A stretch of 64,000 nucleotides of DNA from Pelomonas sp. Root1237 (GCF_001425055.1 NZ_LMDK01000016.1:900773-964772); one strand, 5' to 3'; counted from the stretch's first letter, positions 40,292 to 48,653 are shown. Made by a program: numbers and translations. The notes: generated by a model not told the origin, from the letters alone.

Positions 40292-41278
40292 ATGACAAGC
40301 ATCGACAAGATTTCGCCAACGACGACGGGGCCGCTTGTCGTCGCGCCGGTCTACGACGGCCTGTGCACCTTCGAGTTCGCCATTGCCGCCGAGGTCTTCG
40401 GCCTGGCGCGGCCGGAGATGGGCCTGGGCTGGTATCGCTTCGCCAGTGCCGCCATCGAGCCCGGGCCGCTGCGCGCCCACGGCGGCTTGAGCGTGACGAG
40501 CGACGGCGGCATCGAGCTGCTGGACCAGGCCGACCTCATCGTCATGGCCGGCTGGAAGGGTGCCGACGTGCCGGTGCCCGAGGCGCTGGCCAAGCGGTTG
40601 CGCAAGGCCTGGCAGCGCGGCGCGCGGCTGGCGTCGATCTGCTCGGGCGCTTTCGTGCTGGCCGCCACCGGCCTGCTGGACGGCCGCCGCGCGGCCACGC
40701 ACTGGCGCTATGCCGACAAGCTGCGCGAGCGCCACCCGGCCATCGACATCGATGCCGGCGTGCTCTACGCCGAGGAGGACCGCGTCTTCACGTCGGCCGG
40801 CAGCGCGGCGGGCATCGACCTGATGCTGCACCTCGTGCGCAGCGACTTCGGCGTGGAGGCGGCCAACAGCGTCGCCCGCCGCCTCGTCATGCCGGCGCAC
40901 CGGGGCGGCGGGCAGGCGCAGTTCATCGAGCGACCGGTGCCGCGCGACCGCACGAACCGGCTGTCCGGCCTGATGGACCTGGTGCGCGCCGACCTGCGCG
41001 CGCCATGGACGCTGGAGCGCATGGCCGTAGCCAGCGCCATGAGCCCGCGCACGCTGTTGCGGCGCTTCACCGAGGCCACCGGCCAGTCCCCCGGCGACTG
41101 GCTGATCGCCGAGCGCGTGGCCGAGGCGCAGCGACTGCTGGAGGCCAGCAGCCTGCCCGTTGAAAGCATTGCGGCCGAGGCGGGCTTTGGCAGCGTGCAG
41201 TCGCTGCGCCACCACTTCCAGGCCCGGCTGGGGCTGGCGCCGCGGGCTTATCGGAGCAGTTTTGGGGTGGCGCGGTAG
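40292..41278 (+). CDS. GlxA-family transcriptional regulator (DJ-1/PfpI domain plus AraC helix-turn-helix)
   Basis: About 328 residues. Residues 10-185 form a class I amidotransferase-like (DJ-1/PfpI) domain with the nucleophile-elbow equivalent ASICSGAFVLAATGLLDGRR, and residues 215-325 an AraC-type double helix-turn-helix ending VESIAAEAGFGSVQSLRHHF. Relatives respond to amines or amides such as glycine betaine and carnitine. The ATG at 40292 is chosen; a TTG three codons earlier is possible. It is divergent from the rhodanese gene by 64 bases, a likely shared control region. Confidence 0.92.
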   Translation: MTSIDKISPTTTGPLVVAPVYDGLCTFEFAIAAEVFGLARPEMGLGWYRFASAAIEPGPLRAHGGLSVTSDGGIELLDQADLIVMAGWKGADVPVPEALAKRLRKAWQRGARLASICSGAFVLAATGLLDGRRAATHWRYADKLRERHPAIDIDAGVLYAEEDRVFTSAGSAAGIDLMLHLVRSDFGVEAANSVARRLVMPAHRGGGQAQFIERPVPRDRTNRLSGLMDLVRADLRAPWTLERMAVASAMSPRTLLRRFTEATGQSPGDWLIAERVAEAQRLLEASSLPVESIAAEAGFGSVQSLRHHFQARLGLAPRAYRSSFGVAR

Positions 41279-41905
41279 GGATGCGTCTTGGAAGACGTGC
41301 GTGGGCCGGAAGACTGCTTCGGCTGCAAGCTGGCCTGCGCCTCGGCGCGTTCGCTGACAGCTTCCGACCCGTTGCAGCCGCAAGGTCAAGCGTCGCGGGC
41401 GTCCGCAAAGTGCCCAAAGCCGAAATTCGAGATCTGTACCGATAGACGGCCCGACAGCGGCTGCAGTCGTTCGCGTCCCCGAGCTGAGCCCACAGTACGC
41501 GGCACGAACCAGTCATCGACTCATCCGTCCGGTCGCCGTCTTCAATGACCGGTCTCGGGGCTGGTGCTGTCATCCAGCTTTCGTGGGCGGCATGTCGCAC
41601 CGTCAACTGGCAGTCGAATTCGCGACTTTTGGCCCGCCCATCGCGGCCGGGGATGTCGCTGCGAGCCAAGGAACTTGAGCGCGGGGCTGCTCGCTTGCCG
41701 GCACCAGCCCGACTGCTCAAGACATACCCACTTCTAGTTCCTACCCGCGCTCGAACTCTCCGCGTTCATAAACGATGCCCAATATTTCGTCATCCCAAAA
41801 TTTAAGGATAGGGTTAATCTTGGGCGACACAGCTTTCATATTGCGGCATTACAAGCTAAAACATCGCCTGCATCTTAACTGCAATCAACCTACGCGGAGG
41901 ACAAC
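41279..41905. other. Gene-free stretch at the left edge of the AT-richer block
   Basis: 627 bases with no convincing gene. GC falls sharply after about 41720, marking the start of acquired DNA. The last 130 bases are clearly AT-rich and probably hold the promoter of the following cluster, but no clean -35/-10 pair stands out. GGAGG lies at 41896-41900, just before the next gene. Confidence 0.5.
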
Positions 41906-42271
41906 ATGGCAACAGCGCGTCGTGTCAAGACAGACCATTTGATTCAGGCCGATGTTACTGATTCGAAAGCCAAGGCTGGCATTTGGTTTAGTGAGCAAAA
42001 GGGTTTTAAATCAAAGCAGAAGAAGGTCATGGAATGTATCGCGAGCAAGGTCGACTGGATAAAACTTCCCGGTGCGATCTTGGCCATATCGCAGAAGCCC
42101 CATGGCATCGTCGTAATTGCGCCGAATCCGTCCCTTCCAGGAATCATTGTCCTCGCCGATGGAACCACAAAATCAAATACCGAGGCGCTTCAGCGGCGCT
42201 ACACGAAGCTCATTGAGGAATGCACCAAGAGCCTAAGCATCGCCACCGAGAAGACAGAAACCAAGAATTAA
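41906..42271 (+). CDS. 121-residue protein heading the radical SAM cluster; precursor or carrier candidate
   Basis: A small basic protein of unknown family. A strong ribosome site (GGAGG, 5 bases spaced) supports it. Residues 25-45 are lysine-rich (GFKSKQKKVMECIASK), 50-85 are hydrophobic and beta-like (LPGAILAISQKPHGIVVIA), and the last 30 are helical then polar, ending SLSIATEKTETKN. It has two cysteines (in MECIAS and EECTKS). Its stop is 2 bases before the radical SAM gene, so they are co-translated. It could be a substrate with a modified C-terminal tail, a leader-recognition partner, or a structural subunit. Nothing in the sequence decides between these. It lacks the GC bias of its chromosome neighbours. 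Confidence 0.65.
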   Translation: MATARRVKTDHLIQADVTDSKAKAGIWFSEQKGFKSKQKKVMECIASKVDWIKLPGAILAISQKPHGIVVIAPNPSLPGIIVLADGTTKSNTEALQRRYTKLIEECTKSLSIATEKTETKN

Positions 42272-42273
42272 CT

Positions 42274-43581
42274 ATGGACTCGGCGACAAACGATCTTTTG
42301 TGGAGTCGCTATCCGGTCTTCAATTCCGGGAGTGATTATGTTGTTCTTGATGCGGTCTCACTTGAAAGTGTTTTCCTCAACTCAAGTGAAATCAAGTCAC
42401 TAAACACGGGGAAGGATTCGGCAGCCAAACGCCTATTGACTGACCTAGGCTTCTCGGAACTTGAATCCATCAGGACCAACCGCGACTCTTTACTGCTTCG
42501 ACTCGCCAATTCGCAGCCCCGGTCAGCGCCGGAACGAGTATGTGGATTTCGTATTGTCGTCACCGACAAATGCAATATGGATTGCAAGTACTGCTTTGTC
42601 CAGACCAATACAGGCGCCAAAGATATAACCCAAGAGGAACTGGAAGAGGGATTAACCTTCCTTTTTGAGTCTAACCAAGGGAGAGACAAGGTTTCCATTC
42701 AATGGTTTGGCGGCGAGCCAACAATTCGTTTTGATCTAATGGAGTACGGTGACCATTTCGCACGCAGTCTCGCAAAGAAATTAAAAGTGCGCGGAGTACA
42801 ACATACCGTTGTAACAAACGGCATGCGGATAACTGATAAAATGCTCTCCCATTTTAAGGAGTTTCATTATGGCGTCGGAGTCTCATATGACGGCCCGCCC
42901 GCAATCAATCAGAAATATCGAACTCTTTTGAACGGCACTCCGGCCGACTCCAAGATCGAACGAAGCATCTCAAAGCTGGTAGGCGCCGGCGACATATTGG
43001 TTGGATTGAATATAACTCCCACGCCATTTAACTACGACAACCTAAATCAAATAGTCGAGTACGGCATATCATCGCTAGGCGTACGTTTTCTCTATGCAAA
43101 CACACCAATTCCCGCGACTGGGAAATGGGAAGTTCCCGGAAAAATACTAGCAGAAAGCTTAGTGAATGCTCGTTTCAGAGCACTTCAGCTTGGAGGAATC
43201 TTCCACTCTGCAGCTGACCGTGTGTATCAAGCACTAGACGCTCGTCGATCAACTGCATATGAGCACTTGCAAGCTGGCAATGCAATAGTTGCTGCCTTGT
43301 TGCCAGGATCGAAAATAAGCATATGCGATATCAATTGGAAAAATCCGGAATTTATATTTCCAATAGAAAAGATTCGCGCTGACAGTTCGCTGTTAACTCG
43401 ACTAAACAAAGAAATTGCACCGTATAGCGATTGCGAGCGATGTCCGGCCATAGCGGTTTGCGGTGGTCCAAGTAAGAACGACGCATTTCTGACGTCCATT
43501 GATCTCCCAGACCCAGAGTTCTGCGCCTTTTATCAACGATTGGTGGAGTTGGCGCTTTGGGATGACACCGGTCTTCAGTGA
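42274..43581 (+). CDS. SPASM-domain radical SAM protein
   Basis: 435 residues. An N-terminal region of about 90 residues precedes the core and could recognise a substrate peptide. The radical SAM cluster motif TDKCNMDCKYC gives C100, C104 and C107; WFGGEPT (GGE motif) and VVTNGMRI follow. The C-terminal SPASM-type cysteines are C351 (SICDIN), C387, C390, C396 (CERCPAIAVC) and C417 (FC), enough for auxiliary 4Fe-4S clusters. This arrangement is typical of enzymes that modify peptides (RiPP maturases) or act as sulfatase-maturase relatives. It directly follows the 121-residue protein and precedes a second radical SAM enzyme by 6 bases. The AT-rich codon use marks it as acquired. Confidence 0.88.
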   Translation: MDSATNDLLWSRYPVFNSGSDYVVLDAVSLESVFLNSSEIKSLNTGKDSAAKRLLTDLGFSELESIRTNRDSLLLRLANSQPRSAPERVCGFRIVVTDKCNMDCKYCFVQTNTGAKDITQEELEEGLTFLFESNQGRDKVSIQWFGGEPTIRFDLMEYGDHFARSLAKKLKVRGVQHTVVTNGMRITDKMLSHFKEFHYGVGVSYDGPPAINQKYRTLLNGTPADSKIERSISKLVGAGDILVGLNITPTPFNYDNLNQIVEYGISSLGVRFLYANTPIPATGKWEVPGKILAESLVNARFRALQLGGIFHSAADRVYQALDARRSTAYEHLQAGNAIVAALLPGSKISICDINWKNPEFIFPIEKIRADSSLLTRLNKEIAPYSDCERCPAIAVCGGPSKNDAFLTSIDLPDPEFCAFYQRLVELALWDDTGLQ

Positions 43582-43587
43582 GACGAA

Positions 43588-44523
43588 ATGAGACGCACCG
43601 CGCTGATATCTGTTTCCGAACGCTGTCTGATTGGATGTACGTTTTGCTTCCGTGCCGACACTGGTCGAGCGGATATGTCGGTGGCAACGTATTGTCGTGC
43701 GCTTACTCGCTTGCGCGATATTGGTGTAACTGCAATCTGTCTCACTGGCGGTGAGCCGACACATCATCCCCGTTTTGCGCAGTTTGTGCGAATTTCGCAC
43801 CAGTACGGAATTTCCGTATCCATCATAACTGCCGCCGGCAATGCCATTGGTGAAAAGCGGCTAAGTCGCATGTCGCGACTGCTTGAGCGTGTGACCGTAT
43901 CGGTCGACTCCAGTGCCGTTCAGAGAATTGGGCGCACTTCACGAACGCTTGAATCCGGCAAGCGCTTGCTTGAGGCGTGTTCTGAAGCCAACTCTAGAGC
44001 GATTAGCTTCTCTTTTTACGACCTAAATGGCAATGAAGTTGACGACGTATATAGAAGTGTGAAGGCGTCTCAGTGTTCCATCGAGTTCTCGCCTTTGGTA
44101 TTTTCAGAAATTCAAAGGAATAGAAGCTTTCCAAGGTACAGCACCGATGTGCTACGCGAAGATATCAAGAAATTGGAGGCTAGATTTCTTCTACCTGTTG
44201 AATTTTACCAAGGACTCGAGAGTAGATTGAGCCCCCCCTCACAAGGGCGATGTTGCGGCAACCAAATCTACATATCACCTTCTGGTGAAATCCGTCTATG
44301 CCCCTATGGGAAGTCGCTTGCTTCAGTCTTTGACGATCCTGCCACGGTGAAAGAAAATACGAAGAATGGCTACTGCTCTGCAGATGTTAGATGCAGCTTC
44401 TATTGCGCCGCGAAAAATCGGTCTAGTGATAGGCACAATGCGCCTAGCAGGGGTATTCGATGGTCTGAAGGTGCGCCCCCGCAGCCGACACAACGTACAG
44501 CGATTTTTATCGCGAGCGATTGA
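43588..44523 (+). CDS. Second radical SAM protein (MoaA/twitch-like)
   Basis: 311 residues. The motif CLIGCTFC (C13, C17, C20) is at the extreme N-terminus, followed by CLTGGEPTHHPRF (GGE motif) and the beta-strand SIITAAGN. C-terminal cysteines form a second set: C222/C223 (RCCGNQ), C238 (RLCPYG), C263, C270 and C274 (YCSADVRCSFYC), suggesting one auxiliary cluster. IYISPSGEIRLCPYG is typical of such domains. After about residue 276 the protein turns into a tail (KNRSSDRHNAPSRG onward) that lies over the aldo/keto reductase frame and does not look like a fold, so the true end may be near 44415. It acts with the first radical SAM enzyme by context. Confidence 0.82.
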   Translation: MRRTALISVSERCLIGCTFCFRADTGRADMSVATYCRALTRLRDIGVTAICLTGGEPTHHPRFAQFVRISHQYGISVSIITAAGNAIGEKRLSRMSRLLERVTVSVDSSAVQRIGRTSRTLESGKRLLEACSEANSRAISFSFYDLNGNEVDDVYRSVKASQCSIEFSPLVFSEIQRNRSFPRYSTDVLREDIKKLEARFLLPVEFYQGLESRLSPPSQGRCCGNQIYISPSGEIRLCPYGKSLASVFDDPATVKENTKNGYCSADVRCSFYCAAKNRSSDRHNAPSRGIRWSEGAPPQPTQRTAIFIASD

Positions 44524-45172
44524 TTTTGGCTTTCGCTCATTTGATACCGCGCCAATATACTGCCGTGGCATCGCGGAGGAGGCGCTTGGCGATTTTTCCT
44601 CAGAGGATCTGGCGATCACAACCAAGGTCGGCGTTAACATTGATTCCACGCTGCCTCAATTAGCATACTCATACAGCGAGTATTGGAGAAGTCTGGAGGG
44701 GAGCCTGACCAGGCTTCGTAGATCGCGCGTCAGTTGTCTACTTTTGCATAATCCGGCGGTGCGGCAGGTTCGTTCGGATGATTTTCTTCGGTTCTGTGAA
44801 GACGTGTTACGGCAAGGAATTTCTCATCGCGTGGGATGCTCAGTCAGCGATTCTGTAACATTTCGAGCGGCAGTCGAGCTCTCGCCTAATAGCGACATAA
44901 TGATAAGCAGACAGCTCCTGAATAGCCCATCTGTGCTGAATCGAAGCCGCAAAGCCGGTCAACGAATATTGGTCCGTACTCTATTTGGCGGGACATTTGC
45001 TAACACTCCGGCACGTATTCAGCCGTCGCAGATAGTGAATGAGGCGATCAGCACTTTGAGGGGTGCGCTACCCTTAGCTCAGTTGGTAATCGCACCTCAT
45101 ACGCTAATCCAATTGACTGCGTACAAGGATGACATAAATTCTGCATCTCAAGGCGGAATGGCGGGCTTGTGA
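44366..45172 (+). CDS. Aldo/keto reductase-family protein, overlapping the radical SAM gene in another frame
   Basis: 268 residues as drawn; an ATG at 44384 is a second possible start. IGLVIGTMRLAG matches the family's first strand. All four catalytic-tetrad positions are present: D60 and Y65 (FDTAPIY), K87 (ITTKVG), H128 (LLLHNP). So it should bind NAD(P)H and reduce a carbonyl, or work in reverse. The usual family length is 270-330, and the C-terminus may be short. It overlaps the radical SAM gene by about 158 bases in the +1 frame. Removing one A from the A5 run at 44413-44417 would join the two proteins in frame (YCAAK then IGLVIG). It is either a real overlap, a natural fusion with a frameshift, or a base-call error. 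Confidence 0.78.
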   Translation: MATALQMLDAASIAPRKIGLVIGTMRLAGVFDGLKVRPRSRHNVQRFLSRAIDFGFRSFDTAPIYCRGIAEEALGDFSSEDLAITTKVGVNIDSTLPQLAYSYSEYWRSLEGSLTRLRRSRVSCLLLHNPAVRQVRSDDFLRFCEDVLRQGISHRVGCSVSDSVTFRAAVELSPNSDIMISRQLLNSPSVLNRSRKAGQRILVRTLFGGTFANTPARIQPSQIVNEAISTLRGALPLAQLVIAPHTLIQLTAYKDDINSASQGGMAGL

Positions 45173-45915
45173 CAAGGTCACCGCCGGCAACTGACCAACA
45201 TCAATGCTGATTGGTTCCAACGTGCGCATTGAGGCGGCGGATTCACTCGGCGTCCGTTAGTCTCTGGCGCCGAGGCTTAGGCGCAGATACCAACTCAGAA
45301 CCCACGGTCTTGACGGCACGCCCCAGCAGTGCGTGTTGTTCGATATTTGCAGCCGACAGCTTATCCGGGAGGACAAGACCGTATGCCTCTACATGTTCTT
45401 CACCTTCGCACGAGGGCGTCACACTTCCACCCAGACGCCTGTTCAGCCACTGATAGAACACGTCATGGTGCCAGTACGCATGCCTGGCGACAATTTCTGC
45501 GGACGTAGCTCGCCGCGCTCCAGGTCGTTTGATATGGTGCGCTTGCAGACCTTGAGAATTGCCGTGCCGTCGTTGCGAGAAAGCGCTTTGAAAGGAGAGC
45601 TGCCGTTGATCCCGGCCGCACCTCACTCTTTGGTCGGCTGAGGCAAGACCAACTCTCAAGGTCCGGTTCCGGTGGTGGATCAGTCATGCAACTGCGAAAC
45701 CGTCAAACGACCGGTGCTGGCAGCAGCGGTCGATGGGCCGCCGACACTGGATGCCAGCCCCAGCCTCCTGCTGCCACCCGGTCATTTTCGGCTTTGGGCA
45801 CTTTGCTGCCGTCCAATGGCACTGACGAGCGACGGCTCCTGGCCGAGACGTCAAAGGCGGCTAGCCGCGTCGCTGGTCGAGGCGCGCCACGTTGCAGCGA
45901 TGCCCCTTAAGCGCG
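45173..45915. other. Gene-poor stretch after the radical SAM cluster, with integron-like end motifs
   Basis: 743 bases. Open frames exist on both strands, including one of 138 residues on the minus strand (45243-45659) that I cannot assign or support. At 45207-45256, read on the minus strand, GACTAACGGACGCC begins a segment ending CGCCTCAATGCGCACGTTGG, reminiscent of a degenerate attC. At the right end CCCCTTAAGCGCGTTAGAC (45903-45921) contains a GTTAGAC core heptamer. Confidence 0.4.
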
Positions 45916-46521
45916 TTAGACCCTGCGGCGGATCCTCATGGCAAACATCAGACCTAGGCCGGCACACAGTAGAGCATGGGGTGCAACTTCCGGAACTGCG
46001 CTGACTCTGAAGCCAAGGTCCATTTCGTCGAATCGATTCCAGTTGCCGTTGAATCCCTGCCATTCTTCGCCGAGTGGCATCGGGGCGCCCCATGGCATGT
46101 TTGCCGAAAACCAGTCAGGTGAGCCAATTGTGAAACCGTATGTGCCCGCAGGGACTGTCCAGTTCAAGCCATCAATGCCTACCCATTCGAAGGGGAAGGC
46201 CGTTGGCCAGGGAACGGCTTTCTGCGCGCTGAAGAGCAGCGGGCCGGTGGGCGAACCCGCGTGCAACGACACGGCCAAGGTGCCACCTCCGAACACGACC
46301 ATGAAGCCTTCGATTGCCGAGATAGTCGTTGATGAACTGACCGAGAACGACCCCCCAGTACTCACGGTTCCGTCTAACACGGATCCAAGGGGCGAAGACG
46401 TGGATCCAACGCCCGTGTTAGCCGGTTGACCCGTGTCCACGACGTACACCGCGTTCGCGGCGCCGGCAAAACTGAGTAGCAAGGCCAGCGCACCACAGCT
46501 CTTCACCGCAAACCCATTCAT
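45916..46521 (-). CDS. PEP-CTERM-like secreted protein
   Basis: 201 residues. Signal peptide MNGFAVKSCGALALLLSFAG to ANAVY. A Gly/Ser/Thr-rich beta body has two long Ser/Thr stretches and WPTAFPFEWVGIDGLNW. The C-terminal VPEVAPHALLCAGLGLMFAM then RIRRRV is the PEP-CTERM pattern with a VPEVAP variant of the usual VPEPxxxxL. GGGAG lies 7 bases before the ATG at 46521. Its TAA stop is embedded in GTCTAAC, the reverse complement of a GTTAGAC integron core site, as in many gene cassettes. Confidence 0.7.
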   Translation of the reverse strand: MNGFAVKSCGALALLLSFAGAANAVYVVDTGQPANTGVGSTSSPLGSVLDGTVSTGGSFSVSSSTTISAIEGFMVVFGGGTLAVSLHAGSPTGPLLFSAQKAVPWPTAFPFEWVGIDGLNWTVPAGTYGFTIGSPDWFSANMPWGAPMPLGEEWQGFNGNWNRFDEMDLGFRVSAVPEVAPHALLCAGLGLMFAMRIRRRV

Positions 46522-46739
46522 TGCATTTCTCCCTGCGTTTTGTGAGGCACGCAGAATACGACGCAGTCGAACTAGGGCATCCTGCGCACACCCCCCTGAC
46601 TCGAGTGTTCGCAGCGCGCGCCGGCCCAATGCGACGCAGTGGGCGATTTCGCTGTAAAGCCGACGTGGGGAGTGTCAGCCGATCCAGACCGGCTTGAAGG
46701 TCTCGTTGGCCTTGCGGGCTTCGAGGGACCATCTCCCCT

Positions 46740-46922
46740 TCATGTGTGCGTGCTTCCGCGGGGTTCCCTACGAAGTGCCGTCGATGCAGCGGTCGCATAT
46801 GCATCGTGGGCCGCTGAGTGCGTATCGAACGGGCCGATGCACAGCAGTGTTTCGTCGTGAGGAACTACGGCGACCCAGCGGTCGCCTTCGGGCACCACAC
46901 CGATTACTTGGGCGGACATCAT
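46740..46922 (-). CDS. Possible 60-residue protein
   Basis: A weak candidate. The frame reads VIGVVPEGDRWVAVVPHDET, then a GPFDTHSAAHDAYATAAS segment. The order beta-strand, aromatic, GPF-x-T, A-A-x-x-A-Y-x-x-A resembles the AP2/integrase-like DNA-binding fold in miniature. The ribosome site is weak. Its TGA overlaps an ATG that opens a 22-residue peptide ending at 46674. It lies in the 480-base gap between two accessory genes; nothing else is seen there. Confidence 0.35.
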   Translation of the reverse strand: MMSAQVIGVVPEGDRWVAVVPHDETLLCIGPFDTHSAAHDAYATAASTALRREPRGSTHT

Positions 46923-47000
46923 CTCGGCCGGATTTGCCTCGGCCTGTTCGTCGGTCCCACATCGCAGGTTGACACGGCGGTTACGCTCGATACTCCTTTC

Positions 47001-47690
47001 ATGACCACCCTGGTTTTGTTGCCTGGCATGGATGGCACAGGCTCGCTGTTCGATCCCCTCGTAGAGGCGCTAGCTGGCAAGGTTCAAGTCGAGGTGGTGC
47101 GGTATCCATCGGCGCCACCGGCCGGGTATTCCGTACTTGAGCGCTTGGCGGAAGCAAGTCTGCCGGCCGAGGGTCCGCTGATCTTGTTGGGTGAATCCTT
47201 CTCCGGCCCGATTGCCATCTCACTGGCAGCGAACCACCCCGGGAGGGTCATGGGCCTCATCCTTTGCTGCACCTTTGTACGCAACCCGTACCCCGGTCTA
47301 TCGCTGCTCAAGAACCTGACCGGGCTGGCCCCCGTCAAGGTGGTGCCCACGCGCCTTGCAGCGGCCCTGCTCTTGGGACGGTTTGAAACGCCAAAGCTCC
47401 GAGCTGCTCTTGGCTCAGCGCTGGCGGGTGTTTCAGCCACAGCGCTGCGATCACGTTTGAAGGCCGTTCTCTCGGTCGATGTCGCTTCGGACTTCGGTCG
47501 GGTCAGCGCTCCCATCCTGTACCTGCGTGCGAGCGAGGACCGCGTGGTCCCGGCCTCAGCGGGGGACATCATTCGTGCCATTCAGCCTGCGGCGCGCGTG
47601 GTGCAGATCTCTGGCCCACATTGCCTTCTTCAAGCGGCGCCAACCGAGGCTGCAAGGGCAATCCAGCAGTTCGTGCAGGCCGTCGGGTAG
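47001..47690 (+). CDS. Alpha/beta hydrolase
   Basis: 229 residues. VLLPGMDGTGSLFDPLVEAL is the oxyanion-hole region. LLGESFSGPIAI is the nucleophile elbow (G-E-S-F-S-G, Ser near residue 75). The acid is in ASEDRVVP and the His in GPHCLLQAAP. This fits a small esterase or thioesterase-like hydrolase with no signal peptide; the substrate cannot be inferred. The ATG at 47001 opens the first strand directly; a longer frame from 46818 has no domain in its added part. It lies in the accessory region with no operon partner. Confidence 0.8.
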   Translation: MTTLVLLPGMDGTGSLFDPLVEALAGKVQVEVVRYPSAPPAGYSVLERLAEASLPAEGPLILLGESFSGPIAISLAANHPGRVMGLILCCTFVRNPYPGLSLLKNLTGLAPVKVVPTRLAAALLLGRFETPKLRAALGSALAGVSATALRSRLKAVLSVDVASDFGRVSAPILYLRASEDRVVPASAGDIIRAIQPAARVVQISGPHCLLQAAPTEAARAIQQFVQAVG

Positions 47691-47858
47691 CCTGTGTGGC
47701 CGCTTCCGGCGTATTCGCGAACGGGTAGTCCCGGCCAGGAGCGGTCTGTGGTCAATGTCGGCTTGCTGTCGCGTCGACAGTCCAGCGGACACCTTGATCG
47801 CATGCTCGAATGTTGGGCAGAAATCGTTAACGATCCACCTACAACAAGTTAGACCCGA

Positions 47859-48653
47859 ATGAACCTCCTTCGCCTTTCGGATCTCAGCAGCGCCGACCTT
47901 CTCAAGGTCTGGGATCTTGTGGCCAGTCCGCCAACGCAGTTGTCTGGCACGGTCGCTTGGTCCTTCGAGGGTAACGGCATCCGGACTCGAACGACTTTCA
48001 TCCAGGCGTTCCGGGAACTTGGGTTGGCCTTTACTGAGCTGCCAAACTTCCTCAAGACCGGCGAGCGAGCTTGCGACCTAGCCGGTTACCTCGATCCGTT
48101 CTATGACATTTACGTGATCCGCGAGTCCAATCACGCGCGCCTGGCCGAATTCACAGAGGCCACTTGCAGGCCCGTGATCAACGCAATGTCCAATGTCGGC
48201 CACCCGTGCGAAGTACTCACGGATGCCTACTACGTCCACTCAAGACTGCTTCCGCTGGAGCGAGCTCGAATCTGCCTCTGGGGGCCGCCAACGAACGTGT
48301 TCCGTTCTTGGCATGAATTGGCCGGCGTACTCGGATTCACTGTCACGCACGTTTGCGACGCTCAGTTCCATGAACCAACGAGAAGCGTGACATTCACGGA
48401 GGAGTTGCCACCATTTGCCGACATCGTGATCACCGACGGGTGGCCCGCCGGTGCGGAAGGCTCTCGTAGGTCACTGACAGAAGCGCTCCTTGCCGAGATG
48501 GGTTCGCCCAAGCTGCTACCCACCCCGCCGTTCGCGATTGGGCGTGAACTTTCATTCGATCCGCTGGCGTACTCGGGCTTTGTTGGCTATCAGCAAAAGG
48601 AGCTCCTCTTGCCCGTACAAAGAGCCCTAATGCGGTATGCACTAAATGGCTAA
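47859..48653 (+). CDS. Degenerate aspartate/ornithine carbamoyltransferase homologue in an integron-like cassette
   Basis: 264 residues, shorter than the usual 300-330. The N-terminal domain shows FEGNGIRTRTTFIQAF where enzymes have F-x-x-x-S-T-R-T-R, and HPCEVLTD where they have HPCQ-x-L-x-D. The second domain lacks the HCLP or HPLP loop (TDGWPAGAEGSRR sits there). Both Arg of the phosphate loop remain, but the Ser and the Gln are lost. I infer that it does not carry out normal carbamoyl transfer. Its TAA lies in GGCTAAC at the start of an attC-like site, and GTTAGAC (47848-47854) lies just before the ATG. Confidence 0.7.
   Translation: MNLLRLSDLSSADLLKVWDLVASPPTQLSGTVAWSFEGNGIRTRTTFIQAFRELGLAFTELPNFLKTGERACDLAGYLDPFYDIYVIRESNHARLAEFTEATCRPVINAMSNVGHPCEVLTDAYYVHSRLLPLERARICLWGPPTNVFRSWHELAGVLGFTVTHVCDAQFHEPTRSVTFTEELPPFADIVITDGWPAGAEGSRRSLTEALLAEMGSPKLLPTPPFAIGRELSFDPLAYSGFVGYQQKELLLPVQRALMRYALNG

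Noticed and set aside
41775-41942. A 55-codon frame before the 121-residue protein, considered as a precursor peptide
   Set aside because: No ribosome site. It overlaps the real start in another frame, and its second half reads as non-protein.
45243-45659. 138-codon minus-strand frame that might be a cassette gene or transposase fragment
   Set aside because: I could not match any transposase or fold, and plus-strand frames of similar length cross it.
47806-47822. GTTGGGC heptamer considered as the end of another attC
   Set aside because: No matching left half within a normal attC length; a single heptamer is expected by chance.
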